NCBI GenBank assembly: GCA_964632005.1
Contig: CAZWAP010000003.1
Span: forward strand, 49,380-113,379
Direction: 5' to 3'
Length of the DNA: 64,000 nt
Source: CAZWAP01 sp964632005
GTDB taxonomy: Bacteria; Planctomycetota; Phycisphaerae; Sedimentisphaerales; Anaerobacaceae
The notes under the pieces were generated by a model. That model searched no databases. It was not told the DNA's origin and worked only from the letters and a program-made list of their open reading frames with translations. Below, piece by piece: positions 17,485 to 27,500 of the stretch. Both the position numbers and the translations under genes were made by a program. Numbering within the stretch: position 1 is the stretch's first letter; each line of letters opens with the position of its first letter.

Positions 17485-18588
17485 TCAGCCGTCCCTTATA
17501 TCGTATACCATAAGTGCGTTGCCGTGGCGGATGTACAGTCGGCCGTCGGATATGGCCGGGTGCGCCCAGTGCTCGCCGGACCCGGCCGTGACCCTGAACG
17601 AACTGACCACCTCAAAACCGGCTGGTGACGCCCTGACCAGGCCCACATCGCCCGTGTTCTCATCGTAGCAGTAGAGCATCCCATCGGCGTAGATGAGCGA
17701 GCCTTTGTTGCCGTTCCACCGCGCCTCGTACATCACCTTGCCCGTCCGCCACTCCAGGCAGACCCAGTCACCTCGGGTAATTCCCTTGAAGTTTGACCCG
17801 TACAGATAGCCGTCAACAAGCACGACGCCGCCGTGATGGCAATCGAGCCTCTGGTCGGTCCACCTGGTTGTGACCGAGGTCCCGCCGGCTGCCAGTTCGA
17901 GCATAAGTCCCCCTGTGGTGGCCTCTCGCTCGACGATGCTGGTAACGTACAGCATGCCGTCACTGTAAACGGGCGTATTGGCGGCTGTATCGTATGAAGC
18001 GGCGTAGGGTACCTGCCACAACAACCTACCGTCCTCGGCTCGAACACAGATGATAGACTTTTGAATCATATTAACCAGCAGGCGGTTAGGGCCTCTTTGG
18101 ATGAGAATGGGCGAGCAATAGGCCGAAAGTTCCTCCACGCCGGTTGTGGCCCAGACGGTTTGGCCGGTCATCTTGTCCAGGGCAACAATCACGCCGTCTG
18201 GGCCGCCGGGTGTGCAGTAGACCTTCTCGCCGTCGACGGTGGGCGTGGTGCGTGTTCCCCGGTGCGAGCCTCGCCATTCGGGACCGTAAGGTACTTTGAA
18301 CCGTAATTTCCCGTCCAGATCGTAGGCAAAGAGGAATCCCTGTGCGTCGCTCATACCGGTGGTGTAGATGATCCCGTTGGCCACGGCGACCGAGGAAAAG
18401 CCTGTGCCCAGGCCCCCGACGGACCACAAGAGTCTGGGGCCGCCTTCGGGCCATTTCCGCAGCAGAGCGGTCTCCGCGGACTTGCCATCGCGATTGGGCC
18501 CCCGGGACTGGGGCCAGTCTGCGCCCCGGGCGGCAGTGCTACTGGTGAGGATTATCAGAGAAAGCCAGATTCGTCTAATCCTGGCCAT
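17485..18588 (-). CDS. Secreted PQQ-like beta-propeller repeat protein
   Basis: 367 residues with an N-terminal signal peptide (IWLSLIILTSSTAARGA) followed by WPQSRGPNRDG, a motif very frequent at the mature start of planctomycete PQQ-like WD repeat proteins. Repeats of the type GIIYTTG..., LFAYDLDGKLRF, VIVALDKMTGQTVW, ICVRAEDGRLLW and WVCLEWRTGKVMY indicate a beta-propeller. No quinoprotein catalytic residues can be assigned. It converges on the rhamnose cluster and may act in the envelope. The function is unknown; PQQ binding is not implied. Confidence 0.85.
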   Translation of the reverse strand: MARIRRIWLSLIILTSSTAARGADWPQSRGPNRDGKSAETALLRKWPEGGPRLLWSVGGLGTGFSSVAVANGIIYTTGMSDAQGFLFAYDLDGKLRFKVPYGPEWRGSHRGTRTTPTVDGEKVYCTPGGPDGVIVALDKMTGQTVWATTGVEELSAYCSPILIQRGPNRLLVNMIQKSIICVRAEDGRLLWQVPYAASYDTAANTPVYSDGMLYVTSIVEREATTGGLMLELAAGGTSVTTRWTDQRLDCHHGGVVLVDGYLYGSNFKGITRGDWVCLEWRTGKVMYEARWNGNKGSLIYADGMLYCYDENTGDVGLVRASPAGFEVVSSFRVTAGSGEHWAHPAISDGRLYIRHGNALMVYDIRDG

Positions 18589-18923
18589 CTGTACCGCCTA
18601 TCGAGCCCTTACCGTATGTCCTATTACCCGTTGGCCGGCAACGTCCTGGCGGCCGAAGGCCTGCACGCTGTCATATCAGATTTGACGCCGGTTTTCCAGC
18701 CCGCTGAGCACCGGCAGCGCCGAGATCCCGGCGTCTATGCACTCACGGCCTGCTGCCAAAGGCCGCCATAATCAGGGAAAAATCAAGCGCAGCGGGCGAT
18801 TTCGGTTGCGTAAGGCCCCTGATTTTGTTATCGTTCTCGGTTCCGATATTGGCCAGAGGGGCAGATTTGGTAGAACCAGCTTGTTTTTTGCCCCGGAAAC
18901 GATCAGCGTCTGGAGAAAGTTGT
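18589..18923. other. Divergent intergenic region before the E1 gene
   Basis: 335 bases between the PQQ-like gene (minus) and the E1 gene (plus). I see no gene, no convincing promoter pair and no structured RNA. It presumably holds both promoters. Confidence 0.3.
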
Positions 18924-21170
18924 ATGGAATTCAAGATCGAGGACACCCGCAAGCAGCCAAGTCCGAGGCTCAAAGAGCTTATTACCGAGAAGATCGTCAC
19001 GCTTGAAGAGGCAAAAGACTGGTTGAGGACGGCTTATGAAATCCGGTTCTTCGAGGAAAAGGTCTTTGAGCTTCTGGGCCAGAATATCATCAAGGGGGCC
19101 TCGCACCTCTACGCCGGCGAAGAAGCCGTCGCCGTCGGTGCGATCGCGGCTATTGAGCGGGGCGACGTGATCGCTTCGACGCATCGAGGGCACGGCCACT
19201 GCGGTGCGATCGGGAACAAGTATGCCGATACCGAGGAAGACCGCCAGAACCACTGGAACCAGATGATGGCCGAGCTGATGGGCAAAGAGACGGGTTACTG
19301 CAAAGGTAGAGGCGGCTCGATGCACATCGCGGATGTGGATAAATGCAACAATTTAGGCTCAACGGGTATTGTGGGGGGCAACCAGGCCCCCGCGGTCGGC
19401 GCCGCGTTTGCGGAGAAGTACAAGGGCACCGGCAAGGTGGTTGTTTCGTTCTTCGGAGACGGGTCCACCAACTGCGGGAGCTTCCACGAATCGATGAATA
19501 TGGCATCGACTCTGAAGGTCCCGCTGGTGGCGGTTATCGAGAATAACCTGTACGGAATGAGTGTGCCGTTTTCAGGCGGCGAGGTGGAGGGAACCAGGCG
19601 TGCGAGCAACATCGAGGATATCGCAGTCCGGGCGGCGGCTTACGACGTGCCGGCGATGGTCGTGGACGGCCAGGACGTCGTGGCGGTCTTCTTGGCGGTG
19701 CGTTCGGCGGTTGAGCGAGCCAGAAAAGAAAGCCAGATGACGATGATCGAAGCCAAGACGTACCGCTGGTACGGTCACAGCCGAAGCGACCCGCGGGCTT
19801 ATCGCACCAAGGCCGAAGAGAAGGCCTGGCATCAGCGGGACCCGATTACGGTCCTGCGCAAGAGACTCCTGGACGAAGGGTTATGCACGGAAGAACAGCT
19901 GGACCAGATCAAGGATCGGGCCAACGAGACCATCGAGGCGGCTACCCGGTTCGGGCTCGAGAGTCCCTGGCCTGAGCCGGCCGAGCTGACAAAGGATGTT
20001 TACGTTGAGGAAAGCTATCCTGCCGAGGTGATCGAGGCCGAGAAGGCTATGAGCCTAAAGGTAATCGAGGCGACGGCCGCCTTTGAGGAGGCCTTCGCGG
20101 CCTCGACGGCCAAGACGAAAAGACAGGCCACTGAGCAGGCCAAGGGGGTAGTGAAGTCGAAGTTTGGGATGGAGGTTATGACGATCGCCCAGGCGGTCGC
20201 CGCCGCCCAGGCCGAGGAGCTCAGGCGGGATCCGAACGTTTTCGTGATGGGCGAGGATGTCGGTCTTTACGGCGGTGCATACCAGGCAACCCGCGGGCTG
20301 CTGGCCGAGTTCGGCGTCGATAGGGTGATCGACACGGCGATATCCGAAGCGGCCATCACCGGTGCGGCCGTCGGTGCGGCCCTTCGCGGGCTCAGGCCGG
20401 TGGCCGAGATAATGTACGTGGATTTCGTTACGATAGCTATGGACCAGCTCGTGCACGTCGGGGCCTACAACCGCTATATGTTCGGCGGCAAGGCCAAGGT
20501 GCCGATGGTGCTGCGGACCGAGGGCGGGGTGGGCAGGTGTATCGCCGCCCACCACTCCGAGTCGCTTGAGGCCTGGTTGATGCACCCACCGGGCCTCTAT
20601 GTGGTTATGCCCTCGAGTCCCTACGACGCGAAGGGGCTGCTCAAAGCCGCCATACGCAGCGACAACCCTGTGGTATTCATCGAACACAAGGCGACCTACG
20701 GACAACTCGGCCCGGTCCCCGAGGGCGACTATATCATTCCGCTCGGCGTTGCGGACATCAAGAGGCCCGGCGGAGACGCCACGATCGTCAGCTACAGCAG
20801 GATGGCGATGTGGTCGCTCGATGCGGCCAGGATTCTATCCGAGCAACACGGTATCGACGCGGAGGTGATCGACGTAAGGACACTCAAGCCCCTGGATATC
20901 AAGACCATTGCCGAGTCGGTCCGCAAGACCGGTCGGCTGATTACGGTCAGCGAGGGCTTCTGCACCTGCGGGGCGGGCAGGGAGATAGCCGGCCGCTATA
21001 TGGAATACGAGTTCGAAGACGGCTCGCGAGGCTTCGATTACCTCGATGCGGCCCCGGTAAACCTGGCCGCCGCTGACGTGCCGCCGCCTATGAGCGAACC
21101 GCTGGAGATGGCGAGCATACCGAGCGTCGAGAGGATCGTCGAAGCAGTGAAAAGCCTCGTTAGTGGATGA
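18924..21170 (+). CDS. 2-oxoacid (pyruvate/acetoin-type) dehydrogenase E1, alpha and beta subunits fused
   Basis: 748 residues. The alpha part (about 30-360) has HLYAGEEAVAVGAIAAI, the thiamine-diphosphate motif beginning GDGSTN and ending ENNLYGMS, and RWYGHSRSDPRAYR. After an Ala/Lys-rich linker, the beta part begins near residue 416 (MEVMTIAQAVAAA) and includes MGEDVGLYGGAY, SEAAITGAAVGAAL and LRTEGGVGR. Normally these are two polypeptides. It catalyses thiamine-dependent decarboxylation and transfer to lipoyl-E2. ATG 18924 follows GGAG. The E2 gene is 37 bases downstream; no E3 lies in the window. Pyruvate is the likelier substrate, but acetoin is possible. Confidence 0.9.
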   Translation: MEFKIEDTRKQPSPRLKELITEKIVTLEEAKDWLRTAYEIRFFEEKVFELLGQNIIKGASHLYAGEEAVAVGAIAAIERGDVIASTHRGHGHCGAIGNKYADTEEDRQNHWNQMMAELMGKETGYCKGRGGSMHIADVDKCNNLGSTGIVGGNQAPAVGAAFAEKYKGTGKVVVSFFGDGSTNCGSFHESMNMASTLKVPLVAVIENNLYGMSVPFSGGEVEGTRRASNIEDIAVRAAAYDVPAMVVDGQDVVAVFLAVRSAVERARKESQMTMIEAKTYRWYGHSRSDPRAYRTKAEEKAWHQRDPITVLRKRLLDEGLCTEEQLDQIKDRANETIEAATRFGLESPWPEPAELTKDVYVEESYPAEVIEAEKAMSLKVIEATAAFEEAFAASTAKTKRQATEQAKGVVKSKFGMEVMTIAQAVAAAQAEELRRDPNVFVMGEDVGLYGGAYQATRGLLAEFGVDRVIDTAISEAAITGAAVGAALRGLRPVAEIMYVDFVTIAMDQLVHVGAYNRYMFGGKAKVPMVLRTEGGVGRCIAAHHSESLEAWLMHPPGLYVVMPSSPYDAKGLLKAAIRSDNPVVFIEHKATYGQLGPVPEGDYIIPLGVADIKRPGGDATIVSYSRMAMWSLDAARILSEQHGIDAEVIDVRTLKPLDIKTIAESVRKTGRLITVSEGFCTCGAGREIAGRYMEYEFEDGSRGFDYLDAAPVNLAAADVPPPMSEPLEMASIPSVERIVEAVKSLVSG

Positions 21171-21207
21171 TTGGATACGTGGTAAAGAAGTTACGAGGGC
21201 AAGGTAA

Positions 21208-22434
21208 ATGGCGAAAGAAATAAGGCTGCCGCAGCTCGGCCAGACGATGGAAGAAGGGACGGTCGTAAACTGCCTGGTCAAGGTTGGCGACGAGGTCAAG
21301 AAGGGCGACGTGGTTTTCGAGATCGAGACCGACAAGGCGACGCTGGAGATGGAGTCGCCCGCTGAGGGTTTCGTAAAGTACATCCTCGCCGAACTCGATG
21401 AGACCTACCCTGTCGGAGCGCCACTCATGGTCCTGGGCGACAAACACGAGGATGTTCCCCGGAGCTTTGTGGATTCTCTCGAGGCCGGCGGCGAGGCAGC
21501 CAAGCCCACTGAGGCTGCGCCTGCCGAGCAGGGCGCAGCTGCTGAGCCTGGCGAAAAGGCTCAGCCGGGACCAGCCCCGCCAAAGCCGGCTGGCAAGGTC
21601 CTGGCATCGCCCCGGGCAAGGAAACTGGCCAGCGAGCTGGGCGTGGACCTCGCAACAGTCACCGGGACGGGCCCCGGCGGAAAGATCACCGAGCAGGATG
21701 TCCAAAAGGCCGCTGGCGCAGGGCCTGCAGAGAAGGTCCCGGCTGACGAACCCAGGCCCGGCGCGACCATACCGCTCAACAGGCTGCAGAGGATAACCGC
21801 CGAGAAAATGCTCAAGTCCAAGCGTGAGATCCCCTGCTTTTACCTGACTGTAAGGGCCGACGTGACCGATCTGGTCGCGCTTCGCACAAGGGTAAACGAA
21901 GCCGGCGACGTGAAGATCTCCTACAACGACTTTATCATCAAGGCCGTGGCCGCGGGCCTGGAAAAATACCCTGTTATGACGGGGCAATTGGATGGCGAGA
22001 CGATCAAATTGGCCCCGACGATCAACGTCGGGCTGGCGATCTCGGTGCCTGACGGCCTGGTCGCGCCGATTCTCAAGAACGTCGAAAAGAAGGATATCAA
22101 GCAGGTCGCCCGTGACAGCCAGGCGCTGATTGAAAGGGCCAGGAGCGACAAGTTGGTTCCAGCTGATTTAGAGGGTGGCTGCATAACGGTGAGCAACCTC
22201 GGGGCGTTCGGCATAGACAATTTCATTCCGATAGTGGTGCCCGGCCAGTGCAGTATCGTGGGTATCGGCCGGATAACCGAGACGTGCGTGCCTGACGACG
22301 GCGGAATTGCGCTGCGCAAGATGATGAACATGACGCTCTCGGCCGACCACAAGGTGGTCAACGGGGCCTACGCAGCCCAGTTCCTCGATTATGTCAGGAA
22401 ACTCCTTGAAGATGTATCCTGGTTTGGGCTCTGA
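21208..22434 (+). CDS. 2-oxoacid dehydrogenase E2, dihydrolipoamide acyltransferase
   Basis: 408 residues in the standard order: lipoyl domain with EIETDKATLEME (about residues 35-46), Ala/Pro-rich linker (about 90-135), E1/E3-binding domain starting ASPRARKLASELGVD, and an acyltransferase core. The core's active-site motif reads DHKVVNG: H381 is kept, but the usual aspartate of DHRxxDG is asparagine N385. Together with the fused E1 upstream it forms the pyruvate-type complex. A separate lipoamide dehydrogenase must be encoded elsewhere. fucI follows after 60 bases on the same strand. Confidence 0.92.
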   Translation: MAKEIRLPQLGQTMEEGTVVNCLVKVGDEVKKGDVVFEIETDKATLEMESPAEGFVKYILAELDETYPVGAPLMVLGDKHEDVPRSFVDSLEAGGEAAKPTEAAPAEQGAAAEPGEKAQPGPAPPKPAGKVLASPRARKLASELGVDLATVTGTGPGGKITEQDVQKAAGAGPAEKVPADEPRPGATIPLNRLQRITAEKMLKSKREIPCFYLTVRADVTDLVALRTRVNEAGDVKISYNDFIIKAVAAGLEKYPVMTGQLDGETIKLAPTINVGLAISVPDGLVAPILKNVEKKDIKQVARDSQALIERARSDKLVPADLEGGCITVSNLGAFGIDNFIPIVVPGQCSIVGIGRITETCVPDDGGIALRKMMNMTLSADHKVVNGAYAAQFLDYVRKLLEDVSWFGL

Positions 22435-22494
22435 GGGCGGATATCTAAAGAAGCCCGCGTCCGATGCAGGAGCGGCGATGAAGGAGCATTCGAA

Positions 22495-24222
22495 ATGGCC
22501 AGAGCAGTGCAAGCAAGGCCCCTTGCGAATATCCGCAAGGGGATGCCGAAGGTGCCGGTGATAGGGGTGTTTGCGACGAGCGACCCCCGGATCGATGAGG
22601 AGAGTCGGGTACGCTGCCGGAACATCGCCAGGATGGCGGCTGACAGGATCAGCGGCAACGTGGTCTTGCCGGACAAGACAGCGGTGCCGGTGGTCTATTC
22701 GACCGTACTGGTGGAGGGCGAAGCGCAGGCCGACATAGTCGCCCAGCAGTTTCGCAAGGCCGGCGTGGATATACTTGTTTGCGTGCCGGATACCTGGGCG
22801 TTTCCGCAGCTCACCACTATTTCGCTGTTGCAGCAGTTTCCGCCGAACACCCCGATCAACATAACCTGCGGCAACAGCGGGCCCAAGCCGGGCGTGGTCT
22901 ATGCGCACGCCCTGAACGGGGCGATAAGCCAGTATGGGCGGATGGTGGCGTTGAACGTCGGGACCTGGCCGGACACCGGGAGCAATCCGAGAATGACCGA
23001 GCAAACGGCGAAAAACCTCATCGATTGGTGCTACGCTGCGGTTACCGCCGTGGCCCTGAGGGGACGCAGGGTGGTCGTCTTCGGTCACGATTCGATGGGG
23101 ATGGAGACCGCCTTGGCCCACGTCATCCCCACGCGCAACAGTTTCGGCATAGAGATCACCCGGCTGGATATGAAGTTGCTGGCCGATATGCTCAGGAAAA
23201 AGGCCTACAACGAAAAGGAACTGCGGAAATTGCGGGGCTGGATCAACAGGTACATAGGCAAGAGACTCGAGCTGCGGGACGAGGCCGACAACGAGCGATT
23301 CAACCAGGAGCTGGCTATGTACCTCATTATTCGCGACATTATGGAAGGGCTCAACGCGGTGGGCGGCGGGTTTATGAGCCAACTGGAGTGGGGCAGTGAC
23401 CTGAGGGGCATTCCGCTGCCTGTGGTCGACGTGGCCGAGAGCCTTTTCAATTCCACCTTCGACCATAACGGACGGAAAGCTCCCCTGCCGTATGCCACCG
23501 AGGCCGACGTGCAGGGGCTGCTGACGATGCTGTTTATGACATTCCTATCCGGTGGCAATCCTCCCTTGTTTATGGACTTCAGAAAGGTATGGGAGGCGTG
23601 TGAGGTCCGCGAGCTGGCCGGGAAGATCGGCCTTGGAAAGCTCGATAAGAATGCGGACTGGTACAACAAGGGCCTGGTCGACGGTGATAATTCCGGCAGC
23701 GCATCGTTCGACTGGGCGAACGTGCCGGGGGCATCGATCAAGCAGATAATGGATCGTATCTCGCTGCCGCTGGCCGAGGAGCATTATTTCCCCGGTGGCG
23801 GTAACTCGGTCACCTTCTTGACGCCCGGCGGGATAGAGGGCATCGCAGCCCGGCTGACCTACAGTGCTACATCGGGGCTGTTCAGCCTTATCTGGGATGA
23901 GGCTCGGACAACCGAGGTGCCGCCGAAGCTGGCCAAGGCGATGTGCGAATTGACCACCCCGACCTGGCCCCACACGTTTGTTGTGCCGAGGTACGCCACT
24001 ATGGCCGAGTACAAGCAATACCCACCTGCCAACCACTTCCATATGACCTGGGAGCTGCCGGTCGCCCGTCTGCAACACTGGATGGACCTGACAGGGGTGC
24101 TCAGCGTCGCCCCCTGGTCGGCGAGGCCGAACTTCATCGAAGGCACCGACCGCCCGCAGCCGCTGGTCCACCTGATAAACGGCGGGGAGAACGCCTTCAA
24201 ATTGCTCAAGGCCCGCCGGTAG
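22495..24222 (+). CDS. fucI: L-fucose isomerase family protein
   Basis: 575 residues against about 590 for E. coli FucI, which isomerises L-fucose to L-fuculose (and D-arabinose to D-ribulose) with Mn. Family features are LNVGTWPDTGSNPRMTEQTA, VFGHDSMGME, the LPYATEADVQGLLTMLF segment (E336, D338 as candidate metal residues), EEHYFPGGGNSV and, near the end, ANHFHMTWEL (H514/H516 candidate). ATG 22495 has AAGGAG upstream. No fuculokinase or fuculose aldolase is adjacent, so the rhamnose kinase and aldolase may be shared. Divergence from E. coli leaves substrate preference uncertain. Confidence 0.85.
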   Translation: MARAVQARPLANIRKGMPKVPVIGVFATSDPRIDEESRVRCRNIARMAADRISGNVVLPDKTAVPVVYSTVLVEGEAQADIVAQQFRKAGVDILVCVPDTWAFPQLTTISLLQQFPPNTPINITCGNSGPKPGVVYAHALNGAISQYGRMVALNVGTWPDTGSNPRMTEQTAKNLIDWCYAAVTAVALRGRRVVVFGHDSMGMETALAHVIPTRNSFGIEITRLDMKLLADMLRKKAYNEKELRKLRGWINRYIGKRLELRDEADNERFNQELAMYLIIRDIMEGLNAVGGGFMSQLEWGSDLRGIPLPVVDVAESLFNSTFDHNGRKAPLPYATEADVQGLLTMLFMTFLSGGNPPLFMDFRKVWEACEVRELAGKIGLGKLDKNADWYNKGLVDGDNSGSASFDWANVPGASIKQIMDRISLPLAEEHYFPGGGNSVTFLTPGGIEGIAARLTYSATSGLFSLIWDEARTTEVPPKLAKAMCELTTPTWPHTFVVPRYATMAEYKQYPPANHFHMTWELPVARLQHWMDLTGVLSVAPWSARPNFIEGTDRPQPLVHLINGGENAFKLLKARR

Positions 24223-24343
24223 GCACCGCAGGCTGCCCGGAGCTATCGGTCGAACCGACCGGGCTGACGGACGGCTCCAACCGGGCCCTGGTCTTCCTGC
24301 CAGCATGGTGCGCCGCGGAGGCTAAGCGGCGTGGAGTTTAGAC

Positions 24344-24372
24344 TTGCAGGCTGGTTTGGAAGTCAATATAGT
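24344..24372 (+). promoter_or_regulatory. Putative promoter of carB-carA inside a 350-base intergenic region
   Basis: TTGCAG (24344-24349), 17-base spacer, TATAGT (24367-24372), giving a leader of about 190 bases. The region 24223-24573 otherwise holds only a 6-bp hairpin (CGCCGC/GCGGCG, around 24311-24331) that could end fucI transcription. No pyrimidine-responsive attenuator was recognised. Confidence 0.35.
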
Positions 24373-24573
24373 GTTGCGGACCCGTCTTGCAGATGGTCGT
24401 CAAGGCAGGAATCCAGTACTCGGTAGGGGCGGGCCGGCTGCACACCCTCGACGAGGCGGTTGAACGGCCCGGGTTAATGATGGGGCGCTGGGCCGCCGGG
24501 GAAGATAGGCCCGTGGCCGCTCCGCTCTTTGTATAAAGGAAAGGTATTAGGCCCGCGCGGGCAGGAACCGTCG

Positions 24574-27500
24574 ATGCCGAAACGCAAGGATATCCGCAAG
24601 ATACTGATCATAGGCTCGGGGCCGATTGTCATCGGCCAGGCTTGCGAGTTCGACTATTCAGGGGCCCAGGCGTGCAAGGTCCTCAGACAGGAAGGCTACA
24701 AGGTCATCCTGGTAAACAGCAACCCGGCCACGATAATGACCGACCCGGAGATGGCCCACCGGACCTACATAGAACCTATCACGGCCGAAACAGTCGAGAA
24801 GATTATCCGCAGGGAACGGCCTGACAGTCTGCTGCCGACACTGGGTGGACAGACCGGGCTCAATACCGCGGTGGAGCTGGCCGAGCGCGGGGTACTGAAG
24901 AAGTACAACGTCCGGCTGCTCGGCGCGAACCTGCGGAGCATCAAGAAGGCTGAAGAGAGGGACAAATTCAAGAAGACGATGGAGCGGTGCGGCCTCGAGG
25001 TCCCCAAGAGTGGGTATGCCCACTCCTGGGTCGAGGCAAAGCGGATCATCGAATATGTCGGCTTTCCAGCCATCATCCGGCCTTCCTATACGTTGGGCGG
25101 CACGGGGGGCAACGTTGCCTATAACTACCAGGAGTACGAAGAGCACATCCACTGGGGACTCAACCTCAGCCCCAAGAGCCAGGTGCTGGTGGAGGAATCG
25201 GTCGTCGGGTGGAAAGAGTACGAGTTGGAAGTGATGAGGGACAAGAAGGACAACGTTGTTATCGTCTGCTCCATCGAGAACCTGGACCCGATGGGCATTC
25301 ACACCGGCGACAGCATCACCATTGCCCCCGCCCAGACGCTGACCGATAAGGAATACCAGATAATGCGGGACGCGGCCCTTAAGATAATACGCGCGATCGG
25401 CGTGGAGACGGGCGGCTCCAACATACAGTTCGCGGTGAATCCCGAGAACGGCAAGCTCTACGTGATCGAGATGAATCCAAGGGTTTCGCGGAGCTCGGCG
25501 CTGGCTTCCAAGGCCACCGGCTTTCCAATAGCGAAGATCGCCTCGCTGCTCGCGGTCGGCTACACGCTGGACGAGATACCGAACGACATCACAAAGAAGA
25601 CGCCAGCCTGTTTCGAGCCGACCATCGATTACTGCGTGGTCAAGTGGCCCAGATTCACCTTTGAGAAATTCCCCCAGACCGACCCGGAGCTTACCGTCCA
25701 GATGAAATCGGTCGGCGAAGCGATGTCGATAGGCAGAACATTCAAGGAAGCACTCCAGAAAGCCATAAGGTCGCTGGAAATAGACCGCTATTCCCTCGAC
25801 GGGCGGTATATCGAGACCGAGCTTGCAACGCCTCGCCTCAAGGAGAAACTGCACACGAACTGCTGGGACAAGATCTGGTACGTGGCCGAGGCGTTCCGAA
25901 GAAAGCTCTCAGCCGACGAGATATTCCAGCTGACCAAGATTGACCCGTGGTTTCTGAACAACATCAGGGACATCATCAAGCTGGAGGAAAAGCTCAAGGC
26001 GGAGAACTGCACGACCATCAGCCGGGACTTGATGCGAAAGGCCAAAGAGTATGGCTTTAGCGACAGGCGCCTGGCGGAGATCTGGGGAGTCGATGAGCTT
26101 GCCGTCCGTCAACGCCGAAGGAAGCTTGAAATAAATGCGGTCTACAAGACCGTGGATACCTGCGGAGCGGAGTTCGAGGCGACCACGCCCTACCTCTATT
26201 CGACGTTCGAGGCCGAGTGTGAAGCCAATCCGAGCACCCGGAGGAAGGTCATCATCTTAGGAGGCGGGCCGAACCGAATAGGCCAGGGAATCGAGTTCGA
26301 CTACTGCTGCGTCCACGCGGCGTTTGCGCTGCGGGAGATCGGGGTCGAGTCGATTATGGTCAACTGCAACCCCGAGACGGTGAGCACCGACTACGATACC
26401 TCCGACAGGCTGTACTTCGAGCCTCTGACCTTTGAGGATGTGATGTCGGTTGTGGAGAAGGAGGAGCCGGACGGGGTAATAGTGCAGTTTGGCGGTCAAA
26501 CGCCGCTCAAGCTGGCGGTGCCGCTGGAGAAGGCGGGCGTCAAGATAATCGGGACCTCGCCCGACAGCATCGACAGGGCCGAGGATCGCAAGCGTTTCAA
26601 TCGTTTGGTCAGGAAGCTCGGTCTCCGCCAGCCTTACAGCGGCACGGCCACCACCTATGAAGAGGCGCTGGAGATCGCAGATAGGTTGGGCTACCCGTTG
26701 TTGATTCGGCCGTCCTTCGTTCTGGGTGGAAGGGCGATGGAGATCGTCCACGACGAGGCTGGCCTCGAGGCGTGCGTCAGGAATGCAATCGTGGCTTCTG
26801 GGGAGCACCCGGTTTTGATAGACAAGTTCCTCGACGATGCCACCGAGCTGGACGTGGATGCCATAAGCGACGGCAGGAGAGTCGTGATCGGGGGAATTAT
26901 GGAGCATATCGAGCAGGCCGGTGTGCATTCCGGTGACAGCGCGTGCAGCCTCCCGCCGGTCTCCATAAGCAAAAAAGTCCTCGCTGAGATAAAGCGTCAG
27001 ACAAAGCTCCTGGCGCTGGAATTGAAGGTGCGGGGTCTGATCAATATTCAGTTCGCTGTCAAGAACGGGGAGATTTACATACTCGAAGTCAACCCACGTG
27101 CCTCGCGGACAATCCCGTTTGTGAGCAAGTCCATAGGCGTGCCGCTCGCCAAGCTCGCTGCCAAGGTGATGACGGGGATGACGCTGGACGAGCTGGGCTT
27201 TACAAAGGAAGTGCATCACAATCACTATTCGGTCAAAGAGGCGGTGTTCCCGTTTCTCAAGTTCCCGGGGATAGACACTCTATTGGGGCCCGAGATGCTC
27301 TCGACCGGCGAGGTGATGGGGATCTCGGATGACTTCGGGCTGGCGTTTGCGAAGTCGCAGATAGCGGCGGGCAACATGCTGCCGGTCAGCGGCAATGTCT
27401 TTATCAGCGTCAAGGACGGCGACAAGGAGCGAGCCGTACAGGTCGCACGCGACCTGCACGCTATGGGCTTCAAGATTATGGCCACCAAGGGTACGTGCAT

